64,000 nucleotides of DNA, taken from Muricoccus nepalensis (GTDB lineage Bacteria > Pseudomonadota > Alphaproteobacteria > Acetobacterales > Acetobacteraceae). Shown here piece after piece: positions 52,188 to 62,035 of the stretch (the first letter of the stretch is position 1; every line of letters begins with the position of its first letter). Under the pieces are notes generated by a model. That model worked only from the letters and a program-made list of their open reading frames with translations, had not been told where the DNA came from and did no database searches. Both the position numbers and the translations under genes were made by a program. The stretch spans positions 106,735 through 170,734 of the forward strand of contig NZ_RCZP01000009.1 of the NCBI RefSeq assembly GCF_006438825.1. Direction: 5' to 3'.

Positions 52188-53171
52188 CTAGTCCGCGCGG
52201 ATGTTGGCCCGCCGGATCACCGGCTCCAGCGTCCGCTTCTCCTGCTCGATCAGCGCCGCGAAGGCTTGGGGCCCCGTGCCGCCGAGGATGGTGCCCTGCT
52301 CGGCCAGGCGCCCGCCGATCGCGGGGTCGCGCAGCGCCGCGGCCACCGCCTCCGCCACCACCGCGACGACCGCGTCCGGCGTGCCCGCCGGCGCCGCCAT
52401 GCCGAAGGCCGTGCCGAAGAGGAAGCCCGGCACCCCCGCCTCCGCCGTCGTCGGCACGTCCGGCAGCTGCGGCAGCCGCGCCTCCGTCGCGACGGCCAGC
52501 GCGCGCACGCCGCCGCCCCGGATCTGCGGCAGGATGTTCGGCACGTTGTCGATGACGAGGTCGATGTTGCCCGAGACGAGGTCCGTCACCGCCGGCGCCG
52601 CGCCCCGGTAGGGGACGTGCTGGATGTCCGTCCCCGTCGCGCCCTTGAAGAGCTCCAGCGCCAGGTGAAGGCTGCTGCCCGCCCCCGCCGAGCCCGCGGT
52701 GAGCTGCCCCGGCCTCTCCTTCGCCGCCGCCACCAGCGCGCCCAGGTTCCGCCAGGGCCGCGCGTTGGCGACGCAGACCACCTTCGGCGTCGTCGCCAGC
52801 AGCGTGATCGGCGCGAAGGCCGTGTTCGTGTCGTAGGGCATGGAGGGGTAGATGAACTGGTTCACCGCCAGCGGCCCCATGGAGGAGGCGAGCAGCGTGT
52901 AGCCGTCCGGCGCCGCCTTGGCCGCGAGGTCGGCGCCGATGTTGCCGCCCGCCCCCGTGCGGTTCTCCACCACGAAGGGCTGCCCGAGCCGCGCGGCCAG
53001 CGACTGCGAGACGGAGCGCGCCAGCAGGTCCACCAGCCCGCCCGGCGGGAAGGGCACGAGGATCCGGACGGGCTTGTTCGGGTAGCCGCCGCCCTGCGCG
53101 CGGGCGGCGGGCGCGGCCAGGGCCGCCGCGCCAAGGCCGAGCGCCGCGCGGCGGTTGAGGATGCCGGTCAT
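52188..53171 (-). CDS. Bug/TctC-type periplasmic substrate receptor
   Basis: 327 residues. The signal peptide begins MTGILNRRAALGLGAAALAA with an Arg-Arg pair and ends PAARA. Family blocks: PVRILVPFPPGGLVDLLAR, VVENRTGAGGNIGADL and KAAPDGYT. It is the last gene of the marR-mdlC-aldehyde dehydrogenase unit (13-bp gap), so it probably binds benzoylformate, mandelate or a relative. No TctAB genes nearby. Confidence 0.9.
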   Translation of the reverse strand: MTGILNRRAALGLGAAALAAPAARAQGGGYPNKPVRILVPFPPGGLVDLLARSVSQSLAARLGQPFVVENRTGAGGNIGADLAAKAAPDGYTLLASSMGPLAVNQFIYPSMPYDTNTAFAPITLLATTPKVVCVANARPWRNLGALVAAAKERPGQLTAGSAGAGSSLHLALELFKGATGTDIQHVPYRGAAPAVTDLVSGNIDLVIDNVPNILPQIRGGGVRALAVATEARLPQLPDVPTTAEAGVPGFLFGTAFGMAAPAGTPDAVVAVVAEAVAAALRDPAIGGRLAEQGTILGGTGPQAFAALIEQEKRTLEPVIRRANIRAD

Positions 53172-53184
53172 GGTCCCGCGCCCC

Positions 53185-54693
53185 TCAATGCGCGCCGGGC
53201 GTGGCGGCGGGCGGCGTCCCGGCACCCTTCGCGGCCGCGGGCGGGAAGGGGTACTGCCCCGGCCGCGTCTCCACCGTGATCCAGCGCAGCTCCGTGAACT
53301 CCGCGATTCCCGCGCGCCCGCCGAAGCGGCCGTAGCCGGAGGACTTGGTGCCGCCGAAGGGCATCTGCGCCTCGTCGTGCACGGTCGGCCCGTTGACGTG
53401 GCAGATGCCGCTCTCGATCCGCTGGGCCAGCGCGATCCCGCGCGCCACGTCGCGCGTGAAGATCGCGGCCGAGAGCCCGTACTCCGTGTCGTTGGCGACC
53501 CGCAGCGCCTCCTCCGCGTCCGCCACGCGGATCATGGCCACGACCGGCCCGAAGGACTCCTCCGCGTAGAGGTCCATCGACGGCGTCACGCGGTCGACGA
53601 TCGCGGCGGGCATGATCGTGCCCTGCCGCGCGCCGCCCCCGTGCAGCACCGCGCCCTTGGAGGTCGCGTCCAGGATCATCCGCTCCACCTTCACGGCGGA
53701 GGCCTCGTCCACCACCGAGCCGAGGAACACGTTGCCCCCGCGCGGGTCGCCCACCGGCAGCGCCGCCACGAAGTCGGCCAGCCGTCGCACGAACTCGTCC
53801 GCCACGCTCTCCACCACGACCAGCCGCTCGGTCGACATGCAGATTTGGCCCTGGTTCATGAAGCCGCCGAAGGCCGCGGCCTTCACGGCCTCGTCCAAAT
53901 CCGCGTCCTCCAGCACGATCATCGGCGCCTTGCCGCCGAGCTCCAGCAGCACGGGCTTGAGGTGCCGCGCGGCGTGCATCGCGACGATCCGCCCCACCTT
54001 GGTGGAGCCGGTGAAGTTGATTCGCCGCACCGCCCGGTGCGCGATCATCGCCTCCACCACCGCGGGCGCGTCCTCGGCCGAATGCGTCACCACGTTCACC
54101 ACGCCCGGCGGCACGCCGCCCTCGCGCAGCGCCTGCGCGATGAGGCTGTGCGTGCCGGGGCAGAGCTCGCTCGCCTTCAGCACCACCGTGTTGCCGCAGG
54201 CCAGCGGCAGGGCCAGCGCGCGCACGCCGAGGATGACCGGCGCGTTCCAGGGCGCCATCCCCAGCACCACGCCGACCGGCGCGCGGATCGACATCGCGAG
54301 GCAGCCGGGCTTGTCGGAGGGGATCACCTCGCCCGTCGTCTGCGTCGTCATCGCCGCCGCCTCGCGCAGCATGCCGGCCGCGAGATGCACGTTGAACCCC
54401 GCCCAGCCCGCCGTCGCGCCGATCTCGTCGGCCATCAGCCGGATGAACTCGGGCGCCTTCGCGGCTAGGGCATCGGCGGCCTTCAGCAGCACGCCACGCC
54501 GCGCGCCCGGGCCCATCGCAGACCAGGCGGGGAAGGCGGCGGCCGCCGCGTTGCAGGCGGCCTCGGCATCGGCCACCGTCGCGGCGGCGGCGCGGGTCGC
54601 GACCTCCCCGGTCACGGGGTTGCGGCGCTCGAAGGTGGCCGAGCCCGTCGCGGGGCGGTCGCCCTCGCCGATGATCAGCGGCACGTCCAGCAT
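53185..54693 (-). CDS. Aldehyde dehydrogenase (aromatic aldehyde type)
   Basis: 502 residues. The ALDH landmarks are VLGMAPWNAPVILGVRALAL, FTGSTKVGRIVAMHAARHLK, LELGGKAP with the catalytic Glu, and FMNQGQICMSTERLVVVESV with the catalytic Cys, then EESFGPVV. The pattern resembles salicylaldehyde, vanillin or benzaldehyde dehydrogenases. Directly downstream of the benzoylformate-decarboxylase-like gene it would convert benzaldehyde to benzoate (the role of MdlD). The last about 25 residues are an Ala/Pro/Gly-rich tail. Confidence 0.9.
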   Translation of the reverse strand: MLDVPLIIGEGDRPATGSATFERRNPVTGEVATRAAAATVADAEAACNAAAAAFPAWSAMGPGARRGVLLKAADALAAKAPEFIRLMADEIGATAGWAGFNVHLAAGMLREAAAMTTQTTGEVIPSDKPGCLAMSIRAPVGVVLGMAPWNAPVILGVRALALPLACGNTVVLKASELCPGTHSLIAQALREGGVPPGVVNVVTHSAEDAPAVVEAMIAHRAVRRINFTGSTKVGRIVAMHAARHLKPVLLELGGKAPMIVLEDADLDEAVKAAAFGGFMNQGQICMSTERLVVVESVADEFVRRLADFVAALPVGDPRGGNVFLGSVVDEASAVKVERMILDATSKGAVLHGGGARQGTIMPAAIVDRVTPSMDLYAEESFGPVVAMIRVADAEEALRVANDTEYGLSAAIFTRDVARGIALAQRIESGICHVNGPTVHDEAQMPFGGTKSSGYGRFGGRAGIAEFTELRWITVETRPGQYPFPPAAAKGAGTPPAATPGAH

Positions 54694-54711
54694 GGCTGTC
54701 TCCTGCGGTTC

Positions 54712-56325
54712 TTATTTCTTGTCGTAGAGCGACGGGATGACGGGATCGATGGCGACCTCCACCAGCATCGGCCCCGCGGCGGCCATCGCCTCGGCCAGCG
54801 CGTCCTCCAACTCCTCCGGCGTCCCCGCCTGCCGGCCCGGGCAGCCCATGCCGCGCGCCATCGCCACGAAGTCGAGCCCGGGCAGGTCGATCCCCGGCGC
54901 GTCCCGCACCTGCAGCACGCGCGAGAAGGAGCGCATGGCGCCGTAGCCCGCGTTGTTCATCACGACGATGGCCAGCGGCAGCCGCTCCTGCACCGCCGTC
55001 CAGACGGCCTGGGGCGAGTACATGAAGGATCCGTCGCCGATGAGGCACACCACGCGCCGCCCGCGATGCGCCAGCGCCACGCCCACCGCGCCCGGCAGCC
55101 CGTAGCCAAGCCCGCCGCTCGCCATGGTGAAGAAGGAGCCCCAGTCGCGCCTCGGCATCGTCGCGTGCATCGTCGGGCGGTGCGAGGGCGCCTCCTCCAC
55201 CAGGATCGCGTCCCGCGGCATCGCCGCGTGCAACCGGTGCAGCGCGTAGGCCGCGCCGACCGGGCTGCTCGGCTCGGGCGGCGCCGGGCGCGCGCGGGGG
55301 GCGGGCGGGGGGCGCGGCTCGCCGCGCAGCAGCCCCGCCAGCGACGGCAGCCCGAGCCGCAGCGCCCCCAGGATCGCCGTGCCGACAGGCGCGGACGCCG
55401 CCGTCTCCGGATCGGTCGTCATCTGGAGGATCGGGATCCCCGCGGAGAACAGCGCGCATTCCCCGGGCACGTGGAAGGTGAAGACCGGCGCCCCCACCAC
55501 CAGCACCAGGTCGTGCCCGATCAGCGCGTCCGAGACCTGCGACGGCGAGGCGTGCAGGTGCCCGGCAAACAGCGGGTGGTCCTCCGGGAAGGAGAGGCGG
55601 GAGGAGAACGGGCTCGTCCAGACCGGCGCGCCGATCCGCTCGGCCAGCGCTACCATCGCCGGCCCCGCCCCCTCCGCGTCCACCTCGGGCCCGACCACCA
55701 GCACCGGGCGCCGCGCGGCGTCGAGGGCGCGCGCCGCCTCCTCCAGCGCCGCCGGGTCGGGCGCCGCGTCCGGGAACCAGGCGCGCGCGGCCACCGGCCG
55801 GCAGGCCGCCGCCCAGTCGTCCGAGGGGATGGAGACGAAGGTCGGGCCGTAGGGGCGCTGCATCGCGATCCGGTGCGCCTGCGCGATCGCCGCCGGCACG
55901 TCCTCCGCCCGCGCGGGCTCGACCGAGAACTTCACGTAGGGCTTGGGGAAGCCCGCCGCCTCGGTCGCGCCCAGGAAGGGAAAGTTCGGCAGCAGCGACC
56001 GCGTCTGCTGCCCCGCCGTGATCACCATCGGCGCGCCGTTGCGCAGCGCCGTGAACACGTTGCCCAGTGCGTGCCCGACGCCCGCCGCCGAGTGCAGGTT
56101 GACGAAGGCGCAGCGCCCCGTGGCGCGCGCGTAGCCGTCCGCCATCCCCACCACGCTCGCTTCCTGCAGGCCGAGCACGTAGCGGAAGTCGGCGGGCCAG
56201 CGGTCGAGGAAGGGCAGCTCCGTCGAGCCCGGGTTGCCGAAGACCGTCGTCATGCCGAGGCCGCGCAGGAGGTCGAAGACCGCCTCCCGCACGGTCACGC
56301 GGGCCGGGGTCGCGTTGACGTCCAT
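54712..56325 (-). CDS. mdlC: Thiamine-diphosphate decarboxylase, benzoylformate decarboxylase-like
   Basis: 537 residues. Blocks in order: FGNPGSTELPFLDRWPADF, GLQEASVVGMADGYARA with the activating Glu55, VNLHSAAGVGHALGNVFTAL, the ThDP metal motif GDGSFMYSPQAVWTAVQE and MNNAGYGAMRSF. The benzoylformate decarboxylase triad Ser26/His70/His281 is matched in place by Ser34, His78 and His285 (FTFHVPGEC). It would turn benzoylformate, the oxidation product of mandelate, into benzaldehyde and CO2. Other 2-ketoacid decarboxylases are less likely given the triad. ATG 56325 follows the marR stop by one base; the next gene is 18 bp on. Confidence 0.88.
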   Translation of the reverse strand: MDVNATPARVTVREAVFDLLRGLGMTTVFGNPGSTELPFLDRWPADFRYVLGLQEASVVGMADGYARATGRCAFVNLHSAAGVGHALGNVFTALRNGAPMVITAGQQTRSLLPNFPFLGATEAAGFPKPYVKFSVEPARAEDVPAAIAQAHRIAMQRPYGPTFVSIPSDDWAAACRPVAARAWFPDAAPDPAALEEAARALDAARRPVLVVGPEVDAEGAGPAMVALAERIGAPVWTSPFSSRLSFPEDHPLFAGHLHASPSQVSDALIGHDLVLVVGAPVFTFHVPGECALFSAGIPILQMTTDPETAASAPVGTAILGALRLGLPSLAGLLRGEPRPPPAPRARPAPPEPSSPVGAAYALHRLHAAMPRDAILVEEAPSHRPTMHATMPRRDWGSFFTMASGGLGYGLPGAVGVALAHRGRRVVCLIGDGSFMYSPQAVWTAVQERLPLAIVVMNNAGYGAMRSFSRVLQVRDAPGIDLPGLDFVAMARGMGCPGRQAGTPEELEDALAEAMAAAGPMLVEVAIDPVIPSLYDKK

Positions 56326-56326
56326 G

Positions 56327-56944
56327 TCAGTGCCGCTCCGTGTCCAGCCCCGCGATCAGGCGGCGCAGCGTGTCGAGGAAGGCGTCGCGGTTCTCCGCGC
56401 CCACCAGGCGGTCGAGAAGCCGGTCGTGCAGCGCCGCGTGGCGGCCGAGCGCGTCCAGCGCGGCCTCGCCGGCGGGGGTGAGGGAGAGGGCGTAGCTCCG
56501 CCGGTCCGCCCCCCGGTCCCGCCGCACCAGCCCGCGCCGCTCGAGCTCCACCAGCGCGGGGGTGAGGGTGGACTTGTCCCGCCCCACCGCGGCGCCGAGC
56601 GCGGTCTGCGACAGGCCGGGGTTCTCGTGGATCATCGCCAGCATGGCGAAGCGGCCGGGCTTGAGCGCCGCCGCGGGCTGCCCGCCCCGGCACGCCCCCG
56701 CGCTGCGCCGCGCGAAGGCCGCGAAGGAGGCCTCCTGCGCCAGCCGCAGGTGAAAGCCGATGGTGTCGCCGAGCGGGCCGAGGCTCACCGCGCCGCGGGC
56801 GGCGCGCGCCGCCTCCCCGGCGGAGGGCGATGGCCGGGGCGGCCGCTCCGCCTCCGGCGCGGGCGGCCGCGCGAGGAAGGCGGCGCCCTGCCGCGGCCGC
56901 GGCGGCGCGGCACGCCCGGGACTTGCCCGCGAGGTCTGGGACAA
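56327..56944 (-). CDS. MarR-family regulator of the benzoylformate operon
   Basis: 205 residues if the TTG at 56944 is used; that codon has AGGAGG ten bases upstream. The first about 55 residues are a Pro/Ala/Arg-rich extension. The MarR core follows with GFHLRLAQEASFAAFARRS, ALKPGRFAMLAMIHENPGLS, the recognition region LGAAVGRDKSTLTPALVELE and wing GADRRSYALSLTPAG. As first gene of the operon it probably autoregulates and controls mdlC and the dehydrogenase. A later GTG start that omits most of the extension is possible. Confidence 0.82.
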   Translation of the reverse strand: MSQTSRASPGRAAPPRPRQGAAFLARPPAPEAERPPRPSPSAGEAARAARGAVSLGPLGDTIGFHLRLAQEASFAAFARRSAGACRGGQPAAALKPGRFAMLAMIHENPGLSQTALGAAVGRDKSTLTPALVELERRGLVRRDRGADRRSYALSLTPAGEAALDALGRHAALHDRLLDRLVGAENRDAFLDTLRRLIAGLDTERH

Positions 56945-57054
56945 GGGATCGGATCCTCCTGGCGGCGCGTCGTGGAACGCGCGCCGCTCGGGGCGGACGG
57001 TAGGTTATCCAACGATGCCGCCGCAAGGCCCGGGCGGGCGCCTTCAGCGCCCCC

Positions 57055-57948
57055 TCAGCGTTGCGTGCGCGGGCAGAAGAAGCTGCTGCGCCCGGCCTGG
57101 ACGATCCGCGCCACCCCCGCGCAGGCCGGCGGCCCCGGGCAGCGCGGGCAGGGCTGGCCGAACCGATCATAGACCTCGAAGCGGTCCTGGAAGCGCCCGA
57201 TCTCGCCGTCGCTCCGCACGTAGTCCCGCAGCGAGGACCCGCCCGCTTCGATCGCCTCGCCCAGCACCGCCTTGATCGCCGGCACCAGCCGCGCGGCCCG
57301 CGCGCCGGCCACCGTGCCCGCCAGGCGGCGCGGCGAGATGCCCGCGCGGAACAGCGCCTCGGCCACGTAGATGTTCCCCAGCCCCGCCACCACGCCCTGG
57401 TCGAGCAGCGCGGCCTTGATCGGCGTGGCCCGGCCCTTGAGCGCGCGGGAGAGGGAAGCGGCGTCGAAGCCCTCGTCCAACGGCTCCGGCCCCATGCCCT
57501 GCAGGAGCCGGTGCCCGTCCTCCGCCGCGGTCGGCACGAGGTCGAGGCAGCCGAAGCGCCGCGGGTCCTGGAAGCCGACCCGCCAGCCGTCCTCGGTCTC
57601 CATCATCAGGTGCTCGTGCGCCAGCCCGTCGCCCGACCCCCGCGCGTCCGAGAAGGCGCCCTGCGGCGCGATCCGCGGCACCGGTCCCTCGCCGGGCGGC
57701 CGCGCCACCATCCGCCCGGACATGCCGAGGTGGATGAGCGCGGATTCCCCCTCCGACAGCCGCATCAGCATGTACTTCCCCCGCCGCCGGAACCCCTCCA
57801 CCCGCCGGCCCCCCAGGCGCTCGGCGAGGTTCTCGGGAAAGGGCCAGCGCAGCCCGGCGCGGCGGGTCTCGGCGCGGGCGATGGTGCGGCCGGTGAGCAC
57901 GGCGGAAAGGCCGCGCATCACGGTCTCGACTTCGGGCAGTTCGGGCAT
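57055..57948 (-). CDS. mutM: Formamidopyrimidine-DNA glycosylase (MutM), variant zinc finger
   Basis: 297 residues. N-terminal [15 protein letters not shown] with catalytic Pro2/Glu3, [20 protein letters not shown] with the conserved Lys, [20 protein letters not shown] and the C-terminal [22 protein letters not shown] region. The zinc finger normally uses C-x2-C and a second CPxC pair; here the final pair reads FFCPRTQR, with Thr295 in place of the fourth Cys, but an extra Cys follows the first pair. It excises oxidised purines such as 8-oxoguanine. ATG 57948, convergent neighbours on both sides. Confidence 0.93.
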   Translation of the reverse strand: MPELPEVETVMRGLSAVLTGRTIARAETRRAGLRWPFPENLAERLGGRRVEGFRRRGKYMLMRLSEGESALIHLGMSGRMVARPPGEGPVPRIAPQGAFSDARGSGDGLAHEHLMMETEDGWRVGFQDPRRFGCLDLVPTAAEDGHRLLQGMGPEPLDEGFDAASLSRALKGRATPIKAALLDQGVVAGLGNIYVAEALFRAGISPRRLAGTVAGARAARLVPAIKAVLGEAIEAGGSSLRDYVRSDGEIGRFQDRFEVYDRFGQPCPRCPGPPACAGVARIVQAGRSSFFCPRTQR

Positions 57949-58062
57949 GGCGGGGATATAGGGCGGCCGCCGCGCGGGAACGATGGCGGGGGAGGGGACC
58001 GCTGGACCCCTCCCCGATTCGGGGGAACCATGGCCGCCCCTTTCGGCCCCGGAGCCCTCCCG

Positions 58063-59748
58063 ATGCGCCCCGCCCTCCTGCTCGCCGCCCTCCTCGCCCT
58101 CGGCCTCGCCGCGCGCGCCGCCGAGGGGCCCGCCCGCCGGATGGTGGCCGCCGCCCACCCGCTGGCGGCCGAGGCCGGGCTCGGCATCCTCCGCGCGGGC
58201 GGCAGCGCGGCCGACGCCGCCGTCGCCGTGCAGGCCGTCCTCTCGGTGGTCGAGCCCAACGCCACCGGCCTCCTCGGCGGCGCCCTGCTGCTCCACTGGG
58301 ACGCGGCGACGCGCCGCCTCGCGGGCTACGAGGGCATCGCCTCGGCGCCCGCGGCCGCCACCGCCCGCCTGGTGGAGGCCGCCGACGGCACCCGCGTGGG
58401 CGCGGCGACGGTCGCGCGCTCGGGCCGCGCGGTGGGCGTGCCCGGCACGCTGCGGATGCTCGCCCTCGTCCGGGCCGACCACGGCCGCCTGCCCTGGCGC
58501 GACCTCCTCGCCCCCGCCATCCGCGCGGCGGAGGAGGGCTTCCCCATGCCGCCCACCCTCCACCGCGTCCTCGCCGCCCGCGCGGTGGAACTCGCCCGCG
58601 ACCCCGAGATCCGCGCGCTGTTCCTCAGGCCGGACGGCCAGCCCCTCCCGGTCGGCACCCCCCTGCGCAACCCCGCCCAGGCCGCCGCCCTGCGCGCGCT
58701 CGCCGAGCACGGCCCCGAAGCCCTCTACGCCGGCCCGCTCGCCCGCGCCGTGCTGGAGGCGACCGCGCGCGAGCCCGTGCCCGGCTGGATGACCGAGGGG
58801 GACCTCGCCGGCTACGAGGCGAAGCGGCGCGACCCCGTCTGCGCCACGGCCTTCGGCCGCGCGATCTGCTCGGCCGCGCCCCCCTCCTCCGGCGGCGTCG
58901 CCGTGCAGCAGCAGCTCGGGATGCTCGACCGCCTCGGCATCTCCCGCCTCGCGCCGGACTCGCCGGGGGCCGCCCACCTGATCCTCGAGGCCAGCCGCCT
59001 CGCCACCGCCGACCGGCGCCGCTGGATGGGCGATCCCGACCGCGTGCCCGTGCCCACCGGCCCCCTCGTCGCGCCCGCCTACCTCGCCGCGCGCGCCGGC
59101 CTGGTCGACCCCGCCCGCGCCATGGCCGAGGCGCCCGCCGGCAACCCCCTCGAGCGCCACGGCGCCCTGCCCGCCGCCTCCGACCCCCTGGCGCTGGCCG
59201 GCACCTCCCACGTCGCCGTCGTGGACGCGGCGGGCAACGCGGTCTCCTTCACCACGACCAACAACCTCAACTTCGGGGCGGAGCGCCTGGCCGCCGGCAT
59301 CACCCTCAACAACGGCCTCACCAACTTCGCGGCCAACCCCGGCCCGGCCGAGGCCCCCGCCTTCAACGCCATGGCCGGCGGCAAGCGCCCGGTCACCACC
59401 ATGGCCCCCACCATCGTCCTCGGCCCCGACGGCGCGCCGGAGCTGGTGGTCGGCGCCGGGGGCGGCGCGCGGATCGTCGATTCCGTGGCCGTCGCGGTGG
59501 TGGAGGTCCTCGCCTGGGGCGCCGACGCCCGCCGCGCCACCGCCCGCCCGCGCATCGGCGCCCAGAACGGCGAGGAGGAGCTGGAGGCGAACACCCCCGC
59601 CGCCGCCCTCGCCGAGCCCCTGCGCGCCCTCGGCCACGCGCCTCAGGTGGTCGAGATGAACACCGGGCTGCAGATCCTCCGGCGCGTCCCCAGCGGCTGG
59701 GAAGGCGCCGCCGACCCCCGGCGGGACGGGGTGGCGATCGGCGACTGA
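58063..59748 (+). CDS. ggt: Gamma-glutamyltransferase
   Basis: 561 residues from ATG 58063, which has GGAG eight bases upstream; an ATG at 58030 would add eleven residues. A signal peptide ([15 protein letters not shown]) fits a periplasmic enzyme. The autoprocessing site is [20 protein letters not shown] with the nucleophilic Thr of [17 protein letters not shown] and [18 protein letters not shown] follow in the small subunit. GGT transfers or hydrolyses the gamma-glutamyl group of glutathione. A hairpin and T-run follow immediately. Confidence 0.93.
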   Translation: MRPALLLAALLALGLAARAAEGPARRMVAAAHPLAAEAGLGILRAGGSAADAAVAVQAVLSVVEPNATGLLGGALLLHWDAATRRLAGYEGIASAPAAATARLVEAADGTRVGAATVARSGRAVGVPGTLRMLALVRADHGRLPWRDLLAPAIRAAEEGFPMPPTLHRVLAARAVELARDPEIRALFLRPDGQPLPVGTPLRNPAQAAALRALAEHGPEALYAGPLARAVLEATAREPVPGWMTEGDLAGYEAKRRDPVCATAFGRAICSAAPPSSGGVAVQQQLGMLDRLGISRLAPDSPGAAHLILEASRLATADRRRWMGDPDRVPVPTGPLVAPAYLAARAGLVDPARAMAEAPAGNPLERHGALPAASDPLALAGTSHVAVVDAAGNAVSFTTTNNLNFGAERLAAGITLNNGLTNFAANPGPAEAPAFNAMAGGKRPVTTMAPTIVLGPDGAPELVVGAGGGARIVDSVAVAVVEVLAWGADARRATARPRIGAQNGEEELEANTPAAALAEPLRALGHAPQVVEMNTGLQILRRVPSGWEGAADPRRDGVAIGD

Positions 59749-59749
59749 G

Positions 59750-59768
59750 GGCGGCGCTCCGCCTTTTT
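59750..59768 (+). terminator. Rho-independent terminator of ggt
   Basis: GGCGG (59750-59754), loop CGCT, CCGCC (59759-59763), then TTTTT (59764-59768), starting one base after the ggt stop. It is the clearest hairpin-plus-T-run in the window. Confidence 0.85.
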
Positions 59769-59825
59769 GCGGATAAGGGGGAGGGGGGACTGGGGGAGTC
59801 CGCCGCCCCGCCCTATCCTTTCCCA

Positions 59826-60593
59826 ATGCCCCAGAACGACACCGCCCGCGACGCCAACGGCGACACCATCGACTTCGGCTTCACCCCCGTCCCGCGCGAG
59901 AGCAAGGCCACCCTCGTCCGCCAGGTCTTCGACAGCGTGGCGCCGAAATACGACGTCATGAACGACCTCATGTCGGTCGGCCTCCACCGGCTCTGGAAGC
60001 GCGCCTTCGTCAACGCCATCGGCGCCGGCCCCCGCGACACCCTGCTCGACTTGGCCGCCGGCACCGGCGACATCGGCTTCCTGGCGAAGGAGCGCGGCGC
60101 GGCGCGGGTGATCCTGGCCGACATCAACGCCGCCATGCTCGGCGTGGGGCAGGGCCGGGCGCTCGGCCGCGGCCTGGCCGCCGGCCTCGACTTCGTCTGC
60201 TGCGACGCCGAGAAGCTCCCCTTCCCCGACCGCTCGGTCGAGCGCGTCTCCATGGCATTCGGGCTGCGCAACTGCACGGACAAGCCCGCCGTCCTGCGCG
60301 AGGCCCGCCGCGTGCTGCGCCCGGGCGGCCGCTTCCTCGTGCTGGAGTTCTCCCGCCTGCAGGTGGCCGCGCTCGACCCGCTCTACGACGCCTGGAGCTT
60401 CAAGGCCCTTCCCGCCATCGGCGCCCGCGTGGCGAAGGATTCCGAGAGCTACCGCTACCTCGCCGAGAGCATCCGCATGATGCCCGACCAGGAGGCGCTG
60501 GCGACGATGTTCCGCGAGGCCGACCTCGAGAACGTCACCTACCGCAACCTCTCCGGCGGCATCGTCGCCATCCATTCGGGGTGGCGCCTGTGA
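59826..60593 (+). CDS. ubiE: Ubiquinone/menaquinone C-methyltransferase
   Basis: 255 residues. The UbiE blocks are [38 protein letters not shown] (SAM site), [19 protein letters not shown] and [14 protein letters not shown], ending [16 protein letters not shown]. It methylates the ubiquinone ring at C-2. ATG 59826. The stop overlaps the GTG start of coaBC. Confidence 0.97.
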   Translation: MPQNDTARDANGDTIDFGFTPVPRESKATLVRQVFDSVAPKYDVMNDLMSVGLHRLWKRAFVNAIGAGPRDTLLDLAAGTGDIGFLAKERGAARVILADINAAMLGVGQGRALGRGLAAGLDFVCCDAEKLPFPDRSVERVSMAFGLRNCTDKPAVLREARRVLRPGGRFLVLEFSRLQVAALDPLYDAWSFKALPAIGARVAKDSESYRYLAESIRMMPDQEALATMFREADLENVTYRNLSGGIVAIHSGWRL

Positions 60594-62035
60594 GCCACTC
60601 CGTGACCCTCGCCGGCAAGCGCGTCCTCCTGATCGTCTCGGGCTCCGTCGCCGCCTACAAGGCGCTGGAACTCGCCCGCCTGCTCGGCAAGGCCGGCGCC
60701 ACCGTCACCGGCCTGCTGACCGGCGGCGGCGCCCGCTTCGTCACCCCCCACGCGCTGCAGGCCATCACCGGCCGCGCCCTGGCGCAGGACCTCTGGTCGC
60801 TGGAGGAGGAATCCGCCCGCGGCCACATCCGCCTGGCGCGCGAGACCGACCTCGTCGTCGTCGCCCCCGCCTCGGCCGATCGCCTCGCGCGCATGGCGGC
60901 CGGCCTCGCCGACGACCTCGCCGGCGCCGCCCTCCTCGCCTGGGGCGGCCCCGTGCTCGTCGCCCCCGCCATGAACCCGACCATGTGGGCCCACCCCGCG
61001 ACCGGCGCCAACGTCGCGACCCTCATGGCCCGCGGCGTCGCCTTCGCCGGCCCCGAGGACGGCCCCATGGCCGAGGCCGAGAGCGGCACCGGACGCCTCG
61101 CCGAGCCTCCCGCCATCCTCGCCGCCATCGAGGCCATCCTCACCGACCCCGCCCACGGCGCGCCCGACGCCGCCCTCGAGGACGCGCTGGACGCCGCCAT
61201 CGCCGAGCAGGAAGGTCGCCCCAGCCACCGCCCGCGCGGCCCATCTCCCTCCAGCTTCACGGACGGCCTGCCCCACCCCGTGGACCACCACGCCGACCCC
61301 GTGGAGGCCGCGCCCTCCTCCTTCTCCGCCTCCCAGGCGGCGGCCGCGCCGGCGCCGCACACGGTCCGCGGCGCGGCCCCCGGCGCGCTGCCGCTGACCG
61401 GCCGCCACGTCCTCGTCACCTCCGGCCCGACGCACGAGCCGATCGACCCCGTGCGCTTCCTCGCCAACCGCTCCTCGGGCCAGCAGGGCCATGCCATCGC
61501 CGCGGCGCTGGCGGCGCTCGGCGCGCGCGTCACGCTCGTGGCCGGCCCCGTCGCGATCCCGGACCCGCAAGGCGTCGAGACCCTCCACGTCGAGACCGCC
61601 CGCGAGATGATGGCCGCCTGCGAGGCCGCGCTGCCCGCCGACGCCGCGGTCTTCGCCGCCGCCGTCGCCGACTGGCGCCCGGCCGAGCCCGCCGCGCAGA
61701 AGATGAAGAAGCCCCTCGACCAGTCGGCGCCGCCGCTCGCGCTGGTGCCCAACCCCGACATCCTCGCCACCCTCTCCCGCCACCCGCAGCGCCCGGAGCT
61801 CGTCATCGGCTTCGCCGCCGAGACCGAGCGGGTGATCGAGCACGCCCAGGCGAAGCTCGCCCGCAAGGGCTGCGACTGGATCGTCGCCAACGACGTCTCG
61901 GGCGACGCTATGGGCGGCGCGGAGAACACCGTCCACCTCGTCACCCACCACGGCGTGGAGCACTGGCCGCGCCTGCCGAAAGTCGAGGTCGCCGCCCGCC
62001 TGGCCGACCGCGTGGCGGAGGCGCTCCACCCGTGA
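60590..62035 (+). CDS. coaBC: CoaBC: PPC synthetase / PPC decarboxylase, extended linker
   Basis: 481 residues from GTG 60590. The N-terminal flavoprotein decarboxylase (about 1-190) has [25 protein letters not shown] and [17 protein letters not shown]; the C-terminal synthetase has [20 protein letters not shown] and the NPDILATL region. Together they make 4'-phosphopantetheine from 4'-phosphopantothenate. Two oddities: the active-site Cys of the decarboxylase (ACGE in E. coli) is replaced, the block reading [16 protein letters not shown] with Glu162 at that place; and an Ala/Pro/Ser-rich linker of about 70 residues separates the domains. Its stop overlaps dut (GTGA). Confidence 0.93.
   Translation: MSHSVTLAGKRVLLIVSGSVAAYKALELARLLGKAGATVTGLLTGGGARFVTPHALQAITGRALAQDLWSLEEESARGHIRLARETDLVVVAPASADRLARMAAGLADDLAGAALLAWGGPVLVAPAMNPTMWAHPATGANVATLMARGVAFAGPEDGPMAEAESGTGRLAEPPAILAAIEAILTDPAHGAPDAALEDALDAAIAEQEGRPSHRPRGPSPSSFTDGLPHPVDHHADPVEAAPSSFSASQAAAAPAPHTVRGAAPGALPLTGRHVLVTSGPTHEPIDPVRFLANRSSGQQGHAIAAALAALGARVTLVAGPVAIPDPQGVETLHVETAREMMAACEAALPADAAVFAAAVADWRPAEPAAQKMKKPLDQSAPPLALVPNPDILATLSRHPQRPELVIGFAAETERVIEHAQAKLARKGCDWIVANDVSGDAMGGAENTVHLVTHHGVEHWPRLPKVEVAARLADRVAEALHP

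Noticed and set aside
56964..56985. GGCGCG...CGCGCC inverted repeat upstream of the third marR gene
   Set aside because: Such pure GC dyads occur by chance in this composition; no second copy or other support.
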